Below the pieces are notes generated by a model that worked only from the letters and a program-made list of their open reading frames with translations, was not told the origin of the DNA and ran no database searches. A stretch of 64,000 nucleotides of DNA. Source: Oscillibacter sp. Lineage in GTDB: Bacteria > Bacillota > Clostridia > Oscillospirales > Oscillospiraceae. This document shows, in pieces, positions 35,251 through 43,767 of this stretch. Every line of letters begins with the position of its first letter. The stretch's first letter is position 1. The stretch is taken from positions 24,180 to 88,179 of the forward strand of contig DPPB01000013.1 in assembly GCA_003539495.1 (NCBI GenBank), read 5' to 3'. The position numbers and the translations under genes were made by a program.

Positions 35251-36237
35251 ATGAAAAAGATCACTTCCCTGCTCCTGGCCCTGGTCATGGCATTGAGCCT
35301 GGCCGCCTGCGCCGTGCAGCCCCGCCAGGAGGACTATCAGTCTGTGAACATTCGCTTAGGCGGCCTGAAGGGTCCCACCTCCATGGGTATGGCCAAGCTG
35401 CTGGATGACGCCGAAAACGGCCTCACCGCCAACACCTATGAGTTCACCATGGCCGCCTCCGCCAACGAGCTGACCCCGAAGCTCATCCAGGGCGAGCTGG
35501 ACATCCTGGCCGTGCCCGCCAATGTGGGGGCCATTCTCTATAACCAGACCCAAGGCCAGGTGGAGCTTGTTGCCGCCAGCACCCTGGGCGTGCTGTACAT
35601 TGTGGAAAAGGGCGGCCAGACCGTGACAGATGTGAAGTCTCTGGCCGGCAAGACCATTTATGCCACCGGCAAGGGCGCCACCCCTGAATACGCCTTGACC
35701 TATCTGCTGGCGCAGAACGACCTGACCCTGGGGAAGGACGTCACCGTGGAGTGGAAGAGTGAGCCCACGGAGATCGTAGCCCTTATGGCCCAGGAGGATC
35801 ATGCCATTGCCATGCTGCCCCAGCCCTTCGTCACCGTGGCCCAGGGCCAGCTGGAGGGCCTGCAGGTGGCTATGGACCTGTCCGCCCAGTGGGATAAGCT
35901 GGGCGTTGACAGCCGCCTGGTCACAGCGGGCCTGCTGGTGCGCAAGGCCTTTGCCGACGAGCATCCCGAGGCTGTGGCTAAGTTCCTGGAGGAGTACGCC
36001 GCCAGCACCGACTACGCCAATACCCACGCCGCCGAGACCGCCGTTTTAGTGGAGAAACTGGGCATCGTGAAGGCCGCTGTGGCAGAGAAGGCCCTGCCCG
36101 GGTGCAACCTGGTGTGCATCACCGGCCAGGAGATGAAGACCGCAGTAAGCGGCTACCTGCAGACCCTGTATGACCTGAAGCCCGAGGCTGTAGGCGGCGC
36201 CATGCCCACGGACGGCTTCTATTGGCTGGGCGCATGA
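35251..36237 (+). CDS. ABC transporter substrate-binding lipoprotein (SsuA/NMT1-like)
   Basis: 328 aa from ATG 35251 (GGAAAGGAG upstream). Signal peptide ends in a lipobox LAAC near residue 20. The mature part has GPTSMGMAKLLDDA, LAVPANVGAILYNQTQG and KTIYATGKGATPEYAL, typical of the two-lobed NMT1/SsuA/NrtA class. Ligand could be a sulfonate, nitrate-like anion or pyrimidine; the sequence does not say. Its stop overlaps the permease start (ATGA). Confidence 0.85.
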   Translation: MKKITSLLLALVMALSLAACAVQPRQEDYQSVNIRLGGLKGPTSMGMAKLLDDAENGLTANTYEFTMAASANELTPKLIQGELDILAVPANVGAILYNQTQGQVELVAASTLGVLYIVEKGGQTVTDVKSLAGKTIYATGKGATPEYALTYLLAQNDLTLGKDVTVEWKSEPTEIVALMAQEDHAIAMLPQPFVTVAQGQLEGLQVAMDLSAQWDKLGVDSRLVTAGLLVRKAFADEHPEAVAKFLEEYAASTDYANTHAAETAVLVEKLGIVKAAVAEKALPGCNLVCITGQEMKTAVSGYLQTLYDLKPEAVGGAMPTDGFYWLGA

Positions 36238-36989
36238 ATCGGGAACGCTGGCAGCAGCTCTTAGCTGCGGCGCTGGCCCTGGCCGTGTGGCAGGGGGCGG
36301 CCATGCTGGTCCACGCCCCCATCCTGCTGCCCTCACCCCTCCGGGTGGCGGACCGGCTGGGTGCGCTGCTGGTCACGTTGGATTTTTGGAGCACCGTCGG
36401 CTTTAGCCTGCTGCGTATTGCCGGAGGCTTTCTGCTGGCGTTGGCGGCGGCCACGGTGCTGGCTTTCGGGGCAGGCCGGTTTTCCATGCTGGAAATTTTG
36501 CTTCGGCCCTATGTGCTGGCCATTAAGTCCGTGCCGGTGGCATCGTTCATTATTCTGGCGCTCATATGGCTGCGAACCTCTCAGCTGTCGCTGTTTATCT
36601 CGTTTCTTATGGTGTTCCCGGTGCTGTACACCAACGTGCTGACAGGTATCCGCGGCGCAGACGGGCAGCTATTGGAGATGGCGCGGGTGTTCCGAGTCCC
36701 CTGGAAACGACGTGTGCGGATGATCTACCTGCCGGCGGTGGAGCCGTTTTTGCTGGCAGGCTGCGCCACATCCCTGGGCATGAGCTGGAAGGCCGGGGTG
36801 GCGGCGGAGGTTATCGGCGTGGTGAGCGGCTCCCTGGGCGAGCGGCTGTATGATGCGAAAATCTACCTGATGACTGCGGACCTGCTGGCCTGGACAGTGG
36901 TTATTGTGGCCCTGAGTGCCGGGTTTGAAAAGCTGGTTTTGTGGCTGCTGCGGCATATTCTTCGCCGGATAGGAGGTGCGCCGGCATGA
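36234..36989 (+). CDS. ABC transporter permease (SsuC/TauC-like)
   Basis: 251 aa, about six hydrophobic segments, with an EAA-like loop LEMARVFRVPWKRRVRMIYLPAVEP. Start at ATG 36234 overlaps the previous stop, so translation is coupled. It forms the channel for the binding protein at 35251. The C-terminus overlaps the ATPase gene by four bases. Confidence 0.88.
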   Translation: MNRERWQQLLAAALALAVWQGAAMLVHAPILLPSPLRVADRLGALLVTLDFWSTVGFSLLRIAGGFLLALAAATVLAFGAGRFSMLEILLRPYVLAIKSVPVASFIILALIWLRTSQLSLFISFLMVFPVLYTNVLTGIRGADGQLLEMARVFRVPWKRRVRMIYLPAVEPFLLAGCATSLGMSWKAGVAAEVIGVVSGSLGERLYDAKIYLMTADLLAWTVVIVALSAGFEKLVLWLLRHILRRIGGAPA

Positions 36990-37552
36990 AAATTCAGCAT
37001 CTGTGCAAATCCTTTGACGGCAGGGTGGTTTTGGATCATGTGTCTCTGACTTTGGAGAGCGGTGGGACGGCCTGCCTTATGGCCCCCTCTGGCCGGGGCA
37101 AGACCACCCTGCTGCGATGCATCGCCGGATTGGAGCGGCCCGACAGCGGCCAAATTACGGACCTTCCGGAGCGGATAGGTTATGTGTTTCAGGAGGACCG
37201 TCTGTGCGACGGATTTTCCGCAGTGGACAATATCCGCCTGGTCACGGGCCGGGCCATGGATGAGGGCGAGATTTGCCGACACTTGAAAGAGCTGGGCCTG
37301 GCGGACAGCCTGGGTCAGCCGGTCCGGGAGCTCTCCGGCGGCATGCGGCGGCGAGTGTCCATCGGCAGGGCGGTGTGCTTTGGCGCCGGGCTTCTGCTGC
37401 TGGACGAGCCCTTCAATGGCCTGGATGACGCAACTCGACAGCAGACGGCGGACTACATCCTGCGGCATCGGAGCGGAGCCGCCATTCTATGCGTGACCCA
37501 CGACCGTGAGGATGCCGCCGCCCTGGGCGGCGCGGAGATCATGGCATTTTGA
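36986..37552 (+). CDS. ABC transporter ATPase (SsuB-like)
   Basis: 188 aa, short compared with the usual 240-260; it ends soon after the switch region. Walker A APSGRGKTT, signature LSGGMRRR, Walker B LLLLDEPFNGLD and His in VTHDREDA are all present, so it should be functional. Start overlaps the permease stop (ATGA); AGGAGG upstream. Last gene of the operon, followed by a terminator at 37571. Confidence 0.9.
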   Translation: MKIQHLCKSFDGRVVLDHVSLTLESGGTACLMAPSGRGKTTLLRCIAGLERPDSGQITDLPERIGYVFQEDRLCDGFSAVDNIRLVTGRAMDEGEICRHLKELGLADSLGQPVRELSGGMRRRVSIGRAVCFGAGLLLLDEPFNGLDDATRQQTADYILRHRSGAAILCVTHDREDAAALGGAEIMAF

Positions 37553-37570
37553 TCTGTGGCTTTTAGCGAT

Positions 37571-37616
37571 AAAGAGCCCTCCGGGAGCGCATTTTGCGCT
37601 CTCCCGGAGGGCTTTC
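37571..37616 (+). terminator. Terminator of the TM1266-ABC operon
   Basis: GCCCTCCGGGAG pairs with CTCCCGGAGGGC, followed by TTTC and ATTTTT. It may also serve the convergent small gene. Confidence 0.8.
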
Positions 37617-37704
37617 ATTTTTGCATAGCATGAGGCTGTTTAATAGGTGCGTGGGAGCAGCGCAATGTGGGTGCCCACATTGTATAGAAAATTGTTTTGC
37701 AGCT

Positions 37705-37920
37705 TTACTCCAGCGGCTCGCCCAGGGATTCCAGGCGGTCAATAATCTCGTCAGCCAAATCCTCCAGGGCTTCATGCTCCTCCGCCCAATCCACAAATTC
37801 CTCGCTGGTCTCATCCTCCGGCTCGTCCTCGTTCAGGGTCTCCAGCTCGCAGCGGACGTCACTCAAATATGCCCGGAGCTCCTCCGAATCCATGGCGGCC
37901 GGGTCCCGATACAGATCCAT
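37705..37920 (-). CDS. Small acidic protein, function unknown
   Basis: 71 aa from ATG 37920 (AAGGAGG eight bases upstream). Nearly a third of residues are Asp or Glu, with a helical pattern (MDSEELRAYLSDVRCELETL, EFVDWAEEHEALEDLADEII). No family recognised; likely a soluble helical protein. It is the last gene before the tRNA-Val element. Confidence 0.65.
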   Translation of the reverse strand: MDLYRDPAAMDSEELRAYLSDVRCELETLNEDEPEDETSEEFVDWAEEHEALEDLADEIIDRLESLGEPLE

Positions 37921-37974
37921 ATTCATCCCCTCCTTGTGTTTCTTTTCCCCGATTTTGCCATATTCGCAGCGAAA

Positions 37975-38140
37975 ATGCAAGCCCTCTGTATTGCCGTAGG
38001 CATCGCAGCCGGCATGCAGCCTATTCTCGGCTATACTATGGCAGCGGACAATTTAAACGAGTCAGGAAGGCATGGGCGAGCTCATGGACACCCTAAAAAT
38101 CGTCAATGAGAAAGCCTATAACAGCGACCTAAAAAACTAA
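37975..38140 (+). pseudogene. Relic of a MATE transporter and unidentified tail
   Basis: The frame from 37978 reads ALCIAVGIAAGMQPILGYT then AADNLNE, like the conserved mid-protein GxxxGxQPIxGYNxGA segment of MATE transporters, before losing homology. A short frame 38070-38140 ends SDLKN. No start or full gene is present, so this is decayed DNA beside the integration site. Confidence 0.4.
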
Positions 38141-38194
38141 CCTAATGTGCTACTACTAACACGTTACTAACAACGTCATTTTTGGCAAAAATAA

Positions 38195-38231
38195 AAAAGT
38201 CCGGAAATCCTTGAGATTCCTGGACTTTTTT
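38195..38231 (-). terminator. Terminator beside the truncated tRNA-Val copy
   Basis: AAAAGTCCGGAAATC with GATTCCTGGACTTTT, placed just past the 3' end of the partial tRNA, as the intact tRNA-Val also has. Confidence 0.7.
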
Positions 38232-38276
38232 GGTGGACCCTGCTGGACTCGAACCAGTGACCTCCTGCGTGTGAAG
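38232..38276 (-). other. Left attachment site: 3' half of tRNA-Val
   Basis: 37 bases (38240-38276) are identical to 51911-51947 inside the intact tRNA-Val, running from the anticodon loop to the acceptor stem. Beyond them, GGTGGA is shared and two acceptor bases differ. Sequence left of 38276 past the anticodon loop is unrelated to the tRNA 5' half. Next to it, 38390-38412 holds two TTTGGGTCA sites resembling those at 51796-51822 near the integrase. Together these define the ends of a 13.7-kb element. Confidence 0.88.
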
Positions 38277-38465
38277 ATACGATGCGCGCCGGAAAGCGTT
38301 GCTCCGCAACACTTTCCGGCGCTTTTGCGTGCTTTCGGCTCGGTGGGCGATCCACTGTGTCCGCCTGTATCCACCTGCTTTTTTCCGCGTTTGGGTCACG
38401 GTTTGGGTCAGAAGATGTATTGTCAAAATTATCATTGCGGCATTCACTACAATAGTCATATTCAA

Positions 38466-38954
38466 CTATGCGGTAATATACCCAGTTCTTTTTAGCCTCT
38501 TTATAGCCTCATCGATGCGGGTCTCTGAATACTTTTCGCCTTTAATCTTAATCACACCCTGTTTCACCGCAGAAACATCTTTTGCTTTTAGATAGACGTA
38601 AAGCGCTGTAGCAAGCAATTCAAGTTCGCTAGGACTATCTTTAGAGAATTCGTCCACCACACTGTTTATTTTGTCATCGTTGAATCCGCCCGCGTAGTCT
38701 ATGTCTACAACAGAAATCAGATGTTCCATCGGAGTATATTCAATTTTCAGTATGTCCTCATCGCAAAGCTCACGTACCGCAAAATCCAAATCGGCGCTGT
38801 ATGGGCCATAAAAATGAATTCCATAATCGCAGCCGAGTTCAATATGTTTTGCTTCAATTAGGAAAACAATTTTTTGGAGTGTCTTCTTACAAGGGGCAGA
38901 TCCACTATTGGTTATTCTGCCGACAATATTCACAATTGCTTTACTGTTGACCAT
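38466..38954 (-). CDS. YwgA/Panacea-like protein, function unknown
   Basis: 162 aa. CKKTLQKIVFLIEAKHIELG and IHFYGPYSADLDFAVRELC match the KLQKxxYxxx...xYGPYSxxL pattern of YwgA-type proteins, distantly like the Panacea (DUF4065) domain found in many antitoxins. The C-terminal half has a winged-helix-like ending (RIDEAIKRLKRTGYITA). AGGAGGAG precedes the start. Third gene of an AT-rich minus-strand cassette inside the tRNA-Val element. Antitoxin or accessory-defence roles are only suggestions. Confidence 0.6.
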   Translation of the reverse strand: MVNSKAIVNIVGRITNSGSAPCKKTLQKIVFLIEAKHIELGCDYGIHFYGPYSADLDFAVRELCDEDILKIEYTPMEHLISVVDIDYAGGFNDDKINSVVDEFSKDSPSELELLATALYVYLKAKDVSAVKQGVIKIKGEKYSETRIDEAIKRLKRTGYITA

Positions 38955-38978
38955 TTTCTCCTCCTGTATCTGCTACAC

Positions 38979-39437
38979 TTACAAATCTTGATACTCCTTG
39001 ATCTTCGTTATAACTTCAGGAGCAATCTCTTTTTCCGCATATATTCGACTAATGCTTATAGGGTGAACAATAGATTCCAAAATAATAGATTCTTCCATAA
39101 TATTTTTAATAGCACCCGTTTTTTCATCAATAATCACAATCCCTTTCCCGCTATCGTCATGCGGTTCCAGCAAAAACGGCGTAAGCTTGTGTGCAGCTTT
39201 ATCCACATTGTCAAGCAGGACGCTGTCACCATATTCGGATCTCAAAAGGCTAAATATTAGACGAGCATTTTTCTTTTCTGATTTCTCGGCATGAGCTTTT
39301 GACTCATGTACGCATGTCATTATTTTACGGGATTTAAAGGCCAACACAGCAGGATCTTCTGACTCCGAAAACAGATGCAAAACTTGAACATCGTCCCATT
39401 TAAGACACCTGTTCAAGGCGCGTTTCTCTAAGCCCAT
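38979..39437 (-). CDS. Hypothetical protein, middle gene of the element cassette
   Basis: 152 aa from ATG 39437 (GTG/TTG starts further upstream are possible). Its beginning overlaps the end of the next upstream gene by 38 bases in another frame. Residues 20-60 are basic and helical (CVHESKAHAEKSEKKNARLI); the C-terminal part has VIIDEKTGAIKNIMEE. No family recognised. Base composition is AT-rich compared with the chromosome, like its two partners, so the three probably travelled together. Confidence 0.5.
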   Translation of the reverse strand: MGLEKRALNRCLKWDDVQVLHLFSESEDPAVLAFKSRKIMTCVHESKAHAEKSEKKNARLIFSLLRSEYGDSVLLDNVDKAAHKLTPFLLEPHDDSGKGIVIIDEKTGAIKNIMEESIILESIVHPISISRIYAEKEIAPEVITKIKEYQDL

Positions 39438-39813
39438 GCTCTTTACACAGATATGCCGTATCTCGATAAACAACGATTGCGCAAATCAAATAAATTCTCT
39501 GCATCTTGGCAATGTATCCGATCACATTTGTATAACCCATCAGGGCGCAGCGATGAATGCTATACAAGTACGCCTGCATTCCCGCACTGTAGCAATCATC
39601 ATAACACCCTTGCCCCGGATAGATGCGGCATCGACGCAATGCCCGCCGGAGCTGTTTGTCTTGAGAATCATCAAACGGAAACCGGAGCAAAAGTGCCTCG
39701 ACCTTCTCCGGGCATGTTTTGCTCACTCGCTCCATAGAACGATAGCTGTATTCGTTGATGGTCTTTTCGTAGTAACTGTATGGGCGCTTCTGTCGTTTCG
39801 GCTCCACCGTCAT
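39400..39813 (-). CDS. Hypothetical protein, first gene of the element cassette
   Basis: 137 aa from ATG 39813. Basic N-terminus (EPKRQKRPYSYYEKTINEYSY), a Cys-rich middle (CRIYPGQGCYDDCYSAGMQ) and a hydrophobic helix (AKMQRIYLICAIVVYRDTAYLC). The helical pattern resembles small DNA-binding or phage regulatory proteins but I cannot assign it. Its end overlaps the next gene, so a ribosomal frameshift joining the two is conceivable though no slippery site is obvious. Confidence 0.5.
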   Translation of the reverse strand: MTVEPKRQKRPYSYYEKTINEYSYRSMERVSKTCPEKVEALLLRFPFDDSQDKQLRRALRRCRIYPGQGCYDDCYSAGMQAYLYSIHRCALMGYTNVIGYIAKMQRIYLICAIVVYRDTAYLCKEHGLRETRLEQVS

Positions 39814-39997
39814 GATCACTGTCTCTCTTTCGTATCCGCGTTGGTCGTCGAATTCTCTTATTTTTAAGTATATACTCTATACAGGGGTAATTGCAAGCAA
39901 TCCACCTTTCAAAAGCAACAACATCGTAAGCAAAATCAGGTTAAAGGTCTGTGCTAATACATGAACCAACTAAACTCTGTACACATTTACTAACTTC

Positions 39998-40026
39998 TTG
40001 CCTACCGCATCAAAATGTGCTATTAT
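39998..40026 (+). promoter_or_regulatory. Promoter before the element leader RNA
   Basis: TTGCCT 39998-40003, 17-base spacer, TATTAT 40021-40026. From 39814 to 39997 I see only AT-rich intergenic DNA. Confidence 0.6.
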
Positions 40027-40032
40027 AAAATA

Positions 40033-40109
40033 CAACGCTGTTGTGTGTTGTAAACTTCGGCGGCGTAGATACGAGAACGAATGCCCTGCCGAAAGGCAGG
40101 GCATTTTTT
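40033..40109 (+). ncRNA. Short leader RNA ending in a terminator
   Basis: About 77 nt from the predicted start to a strong terminator, AATGCCCTGCC (40080-40090) with GGCAGGGCATT, then TTTT. The first part contains CGGCGGCGTAGATACGAGAACGA and no ORF. It could be an attenuator for the downstream small gene and pucR, or a free small RNA. Promoter and terminator seen; function unknown. Confidence 0.45.
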
Positions 40110-40147
40110 CCGCGGCAATTTTGACCAGTATAATTGGGGGTGATTCT

Positions 40148-40336
40148 ATGAAGAAGTCACTAATCAGGTGGTCGTTGGTGGTAATATTAGCACTGTTGGC
40201 TGTTATTGGCGGCCCTATCATAATAAACGAGTGCTATTATTGCCAATTGAATGTGGCATGCAAAAAACAACGTAAAGCATACACGAACTGGCAAGTAAAA
40301 TGCAGTGTACTAAGATTGGATGGTGCAGTACGATGA
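40148..40336 (+). CDS. Small membrane protein, probably truncated
   Basis: 62 aa after GGGGGTG. Starts MKKSLIRWSLVVILALLAVIG, one transmembrane helix, then PIIINECYYC. The start resembles a small membrane protein common in Firmicute conjugative elements whose Cys-containing motif is followed by a second helix; here the sequence changes after INECY, so I suspect truncation. Its stop overlaps the pucR start (ATGA). Confidence 0.45.
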   Translation: MKKSLIRWSLVVILALLAVIGGPIIINECYYCQLNVACKKQRKAYTNWQVKCSVLRLDGAVR

Positions 40337-41943
40337 GTATTACAGTTAGAGATTGCTTGAAACTGCCGTCTTTGCGGAATGCGGAGGTACTGGCAGGACA
40401 CGCAGGGTTAGACCAATACGTTTCTACCGTATCCGTGCTGGAGTATGCCAAAACGTTTGCTATGGCCAACCCCCTCTTTTTGGGGAACGAGATTATTCTG
40501 ACTGCGTTTATTTCAATCAAAGATGATGTGGACGCGCAATGCGAGGCCATTCGCAGGCTCCATGCGGTGGGCGAGGCGGCCATCGTTCTTTACTATGTGG
40601 ACTACTACATGGAAAATGTAGACCAAAAGCTCGTTCAGGTTGCAAACGATCTGGATTTTCCACTCATTGTTATGCCCCGCAACGACTACTCGCTGCGTTA
40701 TAGCGATGTTATCACTGAGGTCCTGATGCACATCTTCCGAGATCAGCAGAATGAGACCCGCTTTGCCACCCAACTGCTGCGGCAGATTTCCATGATGCGA
40801 GAGCAGCAGCGCAGTATCAGCGGCATCCTGCGGCTGCTAAGCGACCGATGCCAATATACATTTTTGTTGGTTGACGAAGACGGAAGGGATTGTGGCTTTG
40901 CGCCTTGGCCGATGTCTATAGATGAAGGGTTCCGTAACAGCGTGTACGACCACATAGACGAGTCTGATGATTTTCCCATCACCTTCCTTTGGAAAGACTG
41001 CAGTTATGTAATATGCAAAAACTCTTTTGCTACGAAAACGAAAAGCCGCTTCACTTTATTCTCTATCATGGCTGCGGGGACGGCCGAGGACACAAAGATC
41101 TTGCAGGCATCGGAGGTGCTGCAGTCATCATACGACATCTGGGATGACGATCTGCGGAAAAAAACGCAGGATGATCTTGTTCGTATGGTTCTGGTCGAGC
41201 CCACCGAGGAAGTATATCGGTTTGCAAATTCAATGCGTTTGGATCTCCATCCGCTGCGTATCATGTGGGTCATCTGCCCTTCGCCGGCAGAAAAGTATAC
41301 CTATGGCAGTGCGGATAGGGCAACTATCAAATACGAAATCAAAAAGTATCTGCAAGCAAACAGAAAAACAGGAATCGTTGACACCTTCGACAACAGCGTG
41401 GTGGCTTTCATGAATGACGACAAGTATTTGGAATTTGACAAGGACCTATGTGAAAGCCTCACAAAATATCTGCAGGAGCAATACCCGGGAATGATATTGA
41501 CCTGGTGCGGTGCCCTGGACTCTATTACCGACGCAAAGAGAGCGTATCTACTCTTAGAAGAATACTTCCCCACAGCCTGCGCTATCTACGCGCATAAAAC
41601 GGTGCTTACGCAACGAGAGCTCAGCTTTGCCGGAAATTGCCATGACACCCTTCACGGGGCAACGGTTCTGCCGGAAAAATATCGCCTTATCCTTAAACCG
41701 TTGCAGGGACGCGACGAAAAGACGGCAATTGATACATTGTCCGCCTATTTGATCGATGCAGACAAAAATATTGCAGCAGCTGCGAAGTATCTGCATGTTC
41801 ACGAAAGTACGGTGAAATATCGGTTAAACAATATCAAGCGAAAACTGGGATACGATATTGCTGAAATGCCGGGAGTGTACTCACTATACAAAGCATTAGC
41901 ATTGAATCGGCTGCTTCATACTCGCAATAATATAAAATACTGA
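40333..41943 (+). CDS. PucR-family transcriptional regulator
   Basis: 536 aa from ATG 40333. The N-terminal PucR domain (MSITVRDCLKLPSLRNAEVLAG ... VSVLEYAKTFAMANPLFLGNEIILTAF, in pieces) is followed by a GGDEF-like middle and a C-terminal HTH (LIDADKNIAAAAKYLHVHESTVKYRLNNIKRKLG), the usual PucR order. Such proteins control purine, allantoin and amino-acid degradation. It leads the metabolic cargo of the element and likely controls it. A terminator follows at 41949. Confidence 0.9.
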   Translation: MSITVRDCLKLPSLRNAEVLAGHAGLDQYVSTVSVLEYAKTFAMANPLFLGNEIILTAFISIKDDVDAQCEAIRRLHAVGEAAIVLYYVDYYMENVDQKLVQVANDLDFPLIVMPRNDYSLRYSDVITEVLMHIFRDQQNETRFATQLLRQISMMREQQRSISGILRLLSDRCQYTFLLVDEDGRDCGFAPWPMSIDEGFRNSVYDHIDESDDFPITFLWKDCSYVICKNSFATKTKSRFTLFSIMAAGTAEDTKILQASEVLQSSYDIWDDDLRKKTQDDLVRMVLVEPTEEVYRFANSMRLDLHPLRIMWVICPSPAEKYTYGSADRATIKYEIKKYLQANRKTGIVDTFDNSVVAFMNDDKYLEFDKDLCESLTKYLQEQYPGMILTWCGALDSITDAKRAYLLLEEYFPTACAIYAHKTVLTQRELSFAGNCHDTLHGATVLPEKYRLILKPLQGRDEKTAIDTLSAYLIDADKNIAAAAKYLHVHESTVKYRLNNIKRKLGYDIAEMPGVYSLYKALALNRLLHTRNNIKY

Positions 41944-41948
41944 TAAAT

Positions 41949-41985
41949 AGTTCCATGTCGTGAAACCTTCACGGCATGGAACTTT
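41949..41985 (+). terminator. Terminator of pucR
   Basis: AGTTCCATG-CGTGAA pairs with TTCACG-CATGGAACT, followed by TTAAATGTTTT. Confidence 0.7.
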
Positions 41986-42092
41986 AAATGTTTTCGATTA
42001 TTTTTGGCACAAAAAACTGTCGGAAAAGGCAAATACAAACGGGAGCGAAAGTCGTATACTTTAGATACATTTTAATGAAAGGTGGCCTCGCA

Positions 42093-43535
42093 ATGAAATC
42101 AAGTGCATTAGAGATTACTCTGAAAGAATTCATGGCAATCGCCGAGATCCCTCGTCCATCCCATCACGAGGAGAAAATCGGCGCGTATTTGGTGGAATGG
42201 GCCCAAAAGCATGGGCTCGCCGTGGAACAGGATGCTATTGGCGATGTTATTATCGACAAGCCGGCTGCGCCCGGTCATGAGCGCGCACCATTGGTGATTA
42301 TTCAAGCACACATGGATATGGTTTGCGTAGCCGCTGAGGGCGTGCCTTTCGATCCTTTGAAGGATCCAATCAAAGTAATAAATGATGGGAAAACGCTTCG
42401 GGCGAAAGGAACAAGCCTGGGCGCAGACGATGGAATCGGCGTGGCTTTGGCCCTGTACCTGCTGCAGGACGAGTCGCTTGTGCACGGACCGCTGCGTGTC
42501 ATTCTTACCGTAAATGAGGAGGACGGTATGTCGTCTATTGCCATGCCTGGCAAATATTTAGACGGTGCCTTTCTGATCAATTTGGACTGGGAATGGCTGG
42601 GTTCTCTTTGCAATTCAGCGGCTGGCGGCGACTTTCTCAGCTTTACGCGAAAAGCAGAGTGGACAGCACCATCTGCTGACGATCATGCTGTAAAAATTAC
42701 GCTGAAGGGATTGCTGGGCGGACACTCCGGCGTTGGGATCAACCTTGGTCGGGCAAATGCGTTGGTATGTCTGGCCACAGCTCTAAGCAGAATAGCCGAG
42801 GCGGGGATCCCCATCAAAATCGCTGATTTCCACGGCGGTCAAGCGAAGAACGCTATCCCGGCACAGGCGGAAGCAGTTATTACAATCCCGGCAGGAAGTA
42901 AAGGCCAAGTGAAGGAACTCTTAAGCGCATATAAAAAGGATTTTGCGGCGACTTTTGGTGACATTGAACACAGTTATGCGTTGACTGTCAACGATGAAAA
43001 AGCCCCTTCACAGGTTTTACACCCCGAAATCGGCAGAGCCTTGATATCTCTTTTGAATACACTTCCCAACAACATTAACACAATGAGCCCCTTTGTAACG
43101 ACTCTAACTGAGAGCTCCCAGAACTTGGGATTCCTCAAAATAGATGATCAGACGATCACATTGGAAGCGATGGAACGAAGCTGCGTGGCATACCGAGCAG
43201 AGGAGATGCTTCGCGCATCCCGTCTCATTGCAGAGGCGTTCGGCTTTACCTATACACAGGGGGATCATGTGCCGGCATGGGCGGTAAATCCTCACAGCGA
43301 ATTGGTTCCGCTGGCTTGCGAGGTGTATTCCGAGTTGACAGGGCGGAATATGGTTGTTGAACCCGTACACGGCGGATTGGAGTGTGGTGCATTCTTTGAA
43401 AAGAACCCCGACTTGGATATGATCGCCATAGGTCCTTCTCTCACAGATGTCCATTCTCCCGATGAATCCTGCGACATAGAGAGTATACGCGTAACAGCAG
43501 AGCTTGTTATACGTATACTGGAAAAGCTGGCATAG
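42093..43535 (+). CDS. pepD: Aminoacyl-histidine dipeptidase (PepD, M20 family)
   Basis: 480 aa from ATG 42093 (AAAGGTGG upstream). M20 features: QAHMDMV with the first zinc His and Asp, SLGADDGIGVA with the bridging Asp, VNEEDGMSS with the catalytic Glu, a lid domain (GGHSGVGINLGRANAL), and a C-terminal GGLECGAFFEKNPDLD with the last ligands. PepD cleaves Xaa-His and other dipeptides such as carnosine. In the cargo set of the tRNA-Val element. Confidence 0.93.
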   Translation: MKSSALEITLKEFMAIAEIPRPSHHEEKIGAYLVEWAQKHGLAVEQDAIGDVIIDKPAAPGHERAPLVIIQAHMDMVCVAAEGVPFDPLKDPIKVINDGKTLRAKGTSLGADDGIGVALALYLLQDESLVHGPLRVILTVNEEDGMSSIAMPGKYLDGAFLINLDWEWLGSLCNSAAGGDFLSFTRKAEWTAPSADDHAVKITLKGLLGGHSGVGINLGRANALVCLATALSRIAEAGIPIKIADFHGGQAKNAIPAQAEAVITIPAGSKGQVKELLSAYKKDFAATFGDIEHSYALTVNDEKAPSQVLHPEIGRALISLLNTLPNNINTMSPFVTTLTESSQNLGFLKIDDQTITLEAMERSCVAYRAEEMLRASRLIAEAFGFTYTQGDHVPAWAVNPHSELVPLACEVYSELTGRNMVVEPVHGGLECGAFFEKNPDLDMIAIGPSLTDVHSPDESCDIESIRVTAELVIRILEKLA

Positions 43536-43567
43536 CACAGTTCCTCTTCACCTTTCCCTATGCGGGC

Positions 43568-43603
43568 AAAAATGCGGCTCTCAAAATTGGGAGCCGCATT
43601 TTT
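43568..43603 (+). terminator. Terminator of pepD
   Basis: AAAAATGCGGCTC pairs with GAGCCGCATTTTT. It separates pepD from the permease operon, which must have its own promoter in 43604-43767. Confidence 0.85.
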
Positions 43604-43767
43604 GTGCAAGATTCACAACAGCATTCTCGTTTTCGGCTATACAGACAAATTGCGGGTCACTTTTTCCCCTCTACAGATGAAGAACTTTTTCACCACAAAA
43701 AGTACAATAAAAGCAGGGAGAACTTCTCTCAACAAAAAGAGAAATCACATGTAAGGAGGATGACACA

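Noticed and set aside
38211..38495. Plus-strand ORF across the left attachment site
   Set aside because: It translates the tRNA-Val half and hairpins; coding is accidental.
40080..40105. Part of a larger riboswitch for the element cargo
   Set aside because: The hairpin is an ordinary terminator; upstream sequence is too short and unfamiliar to call a known class, so it is listed only as a leader RNA.
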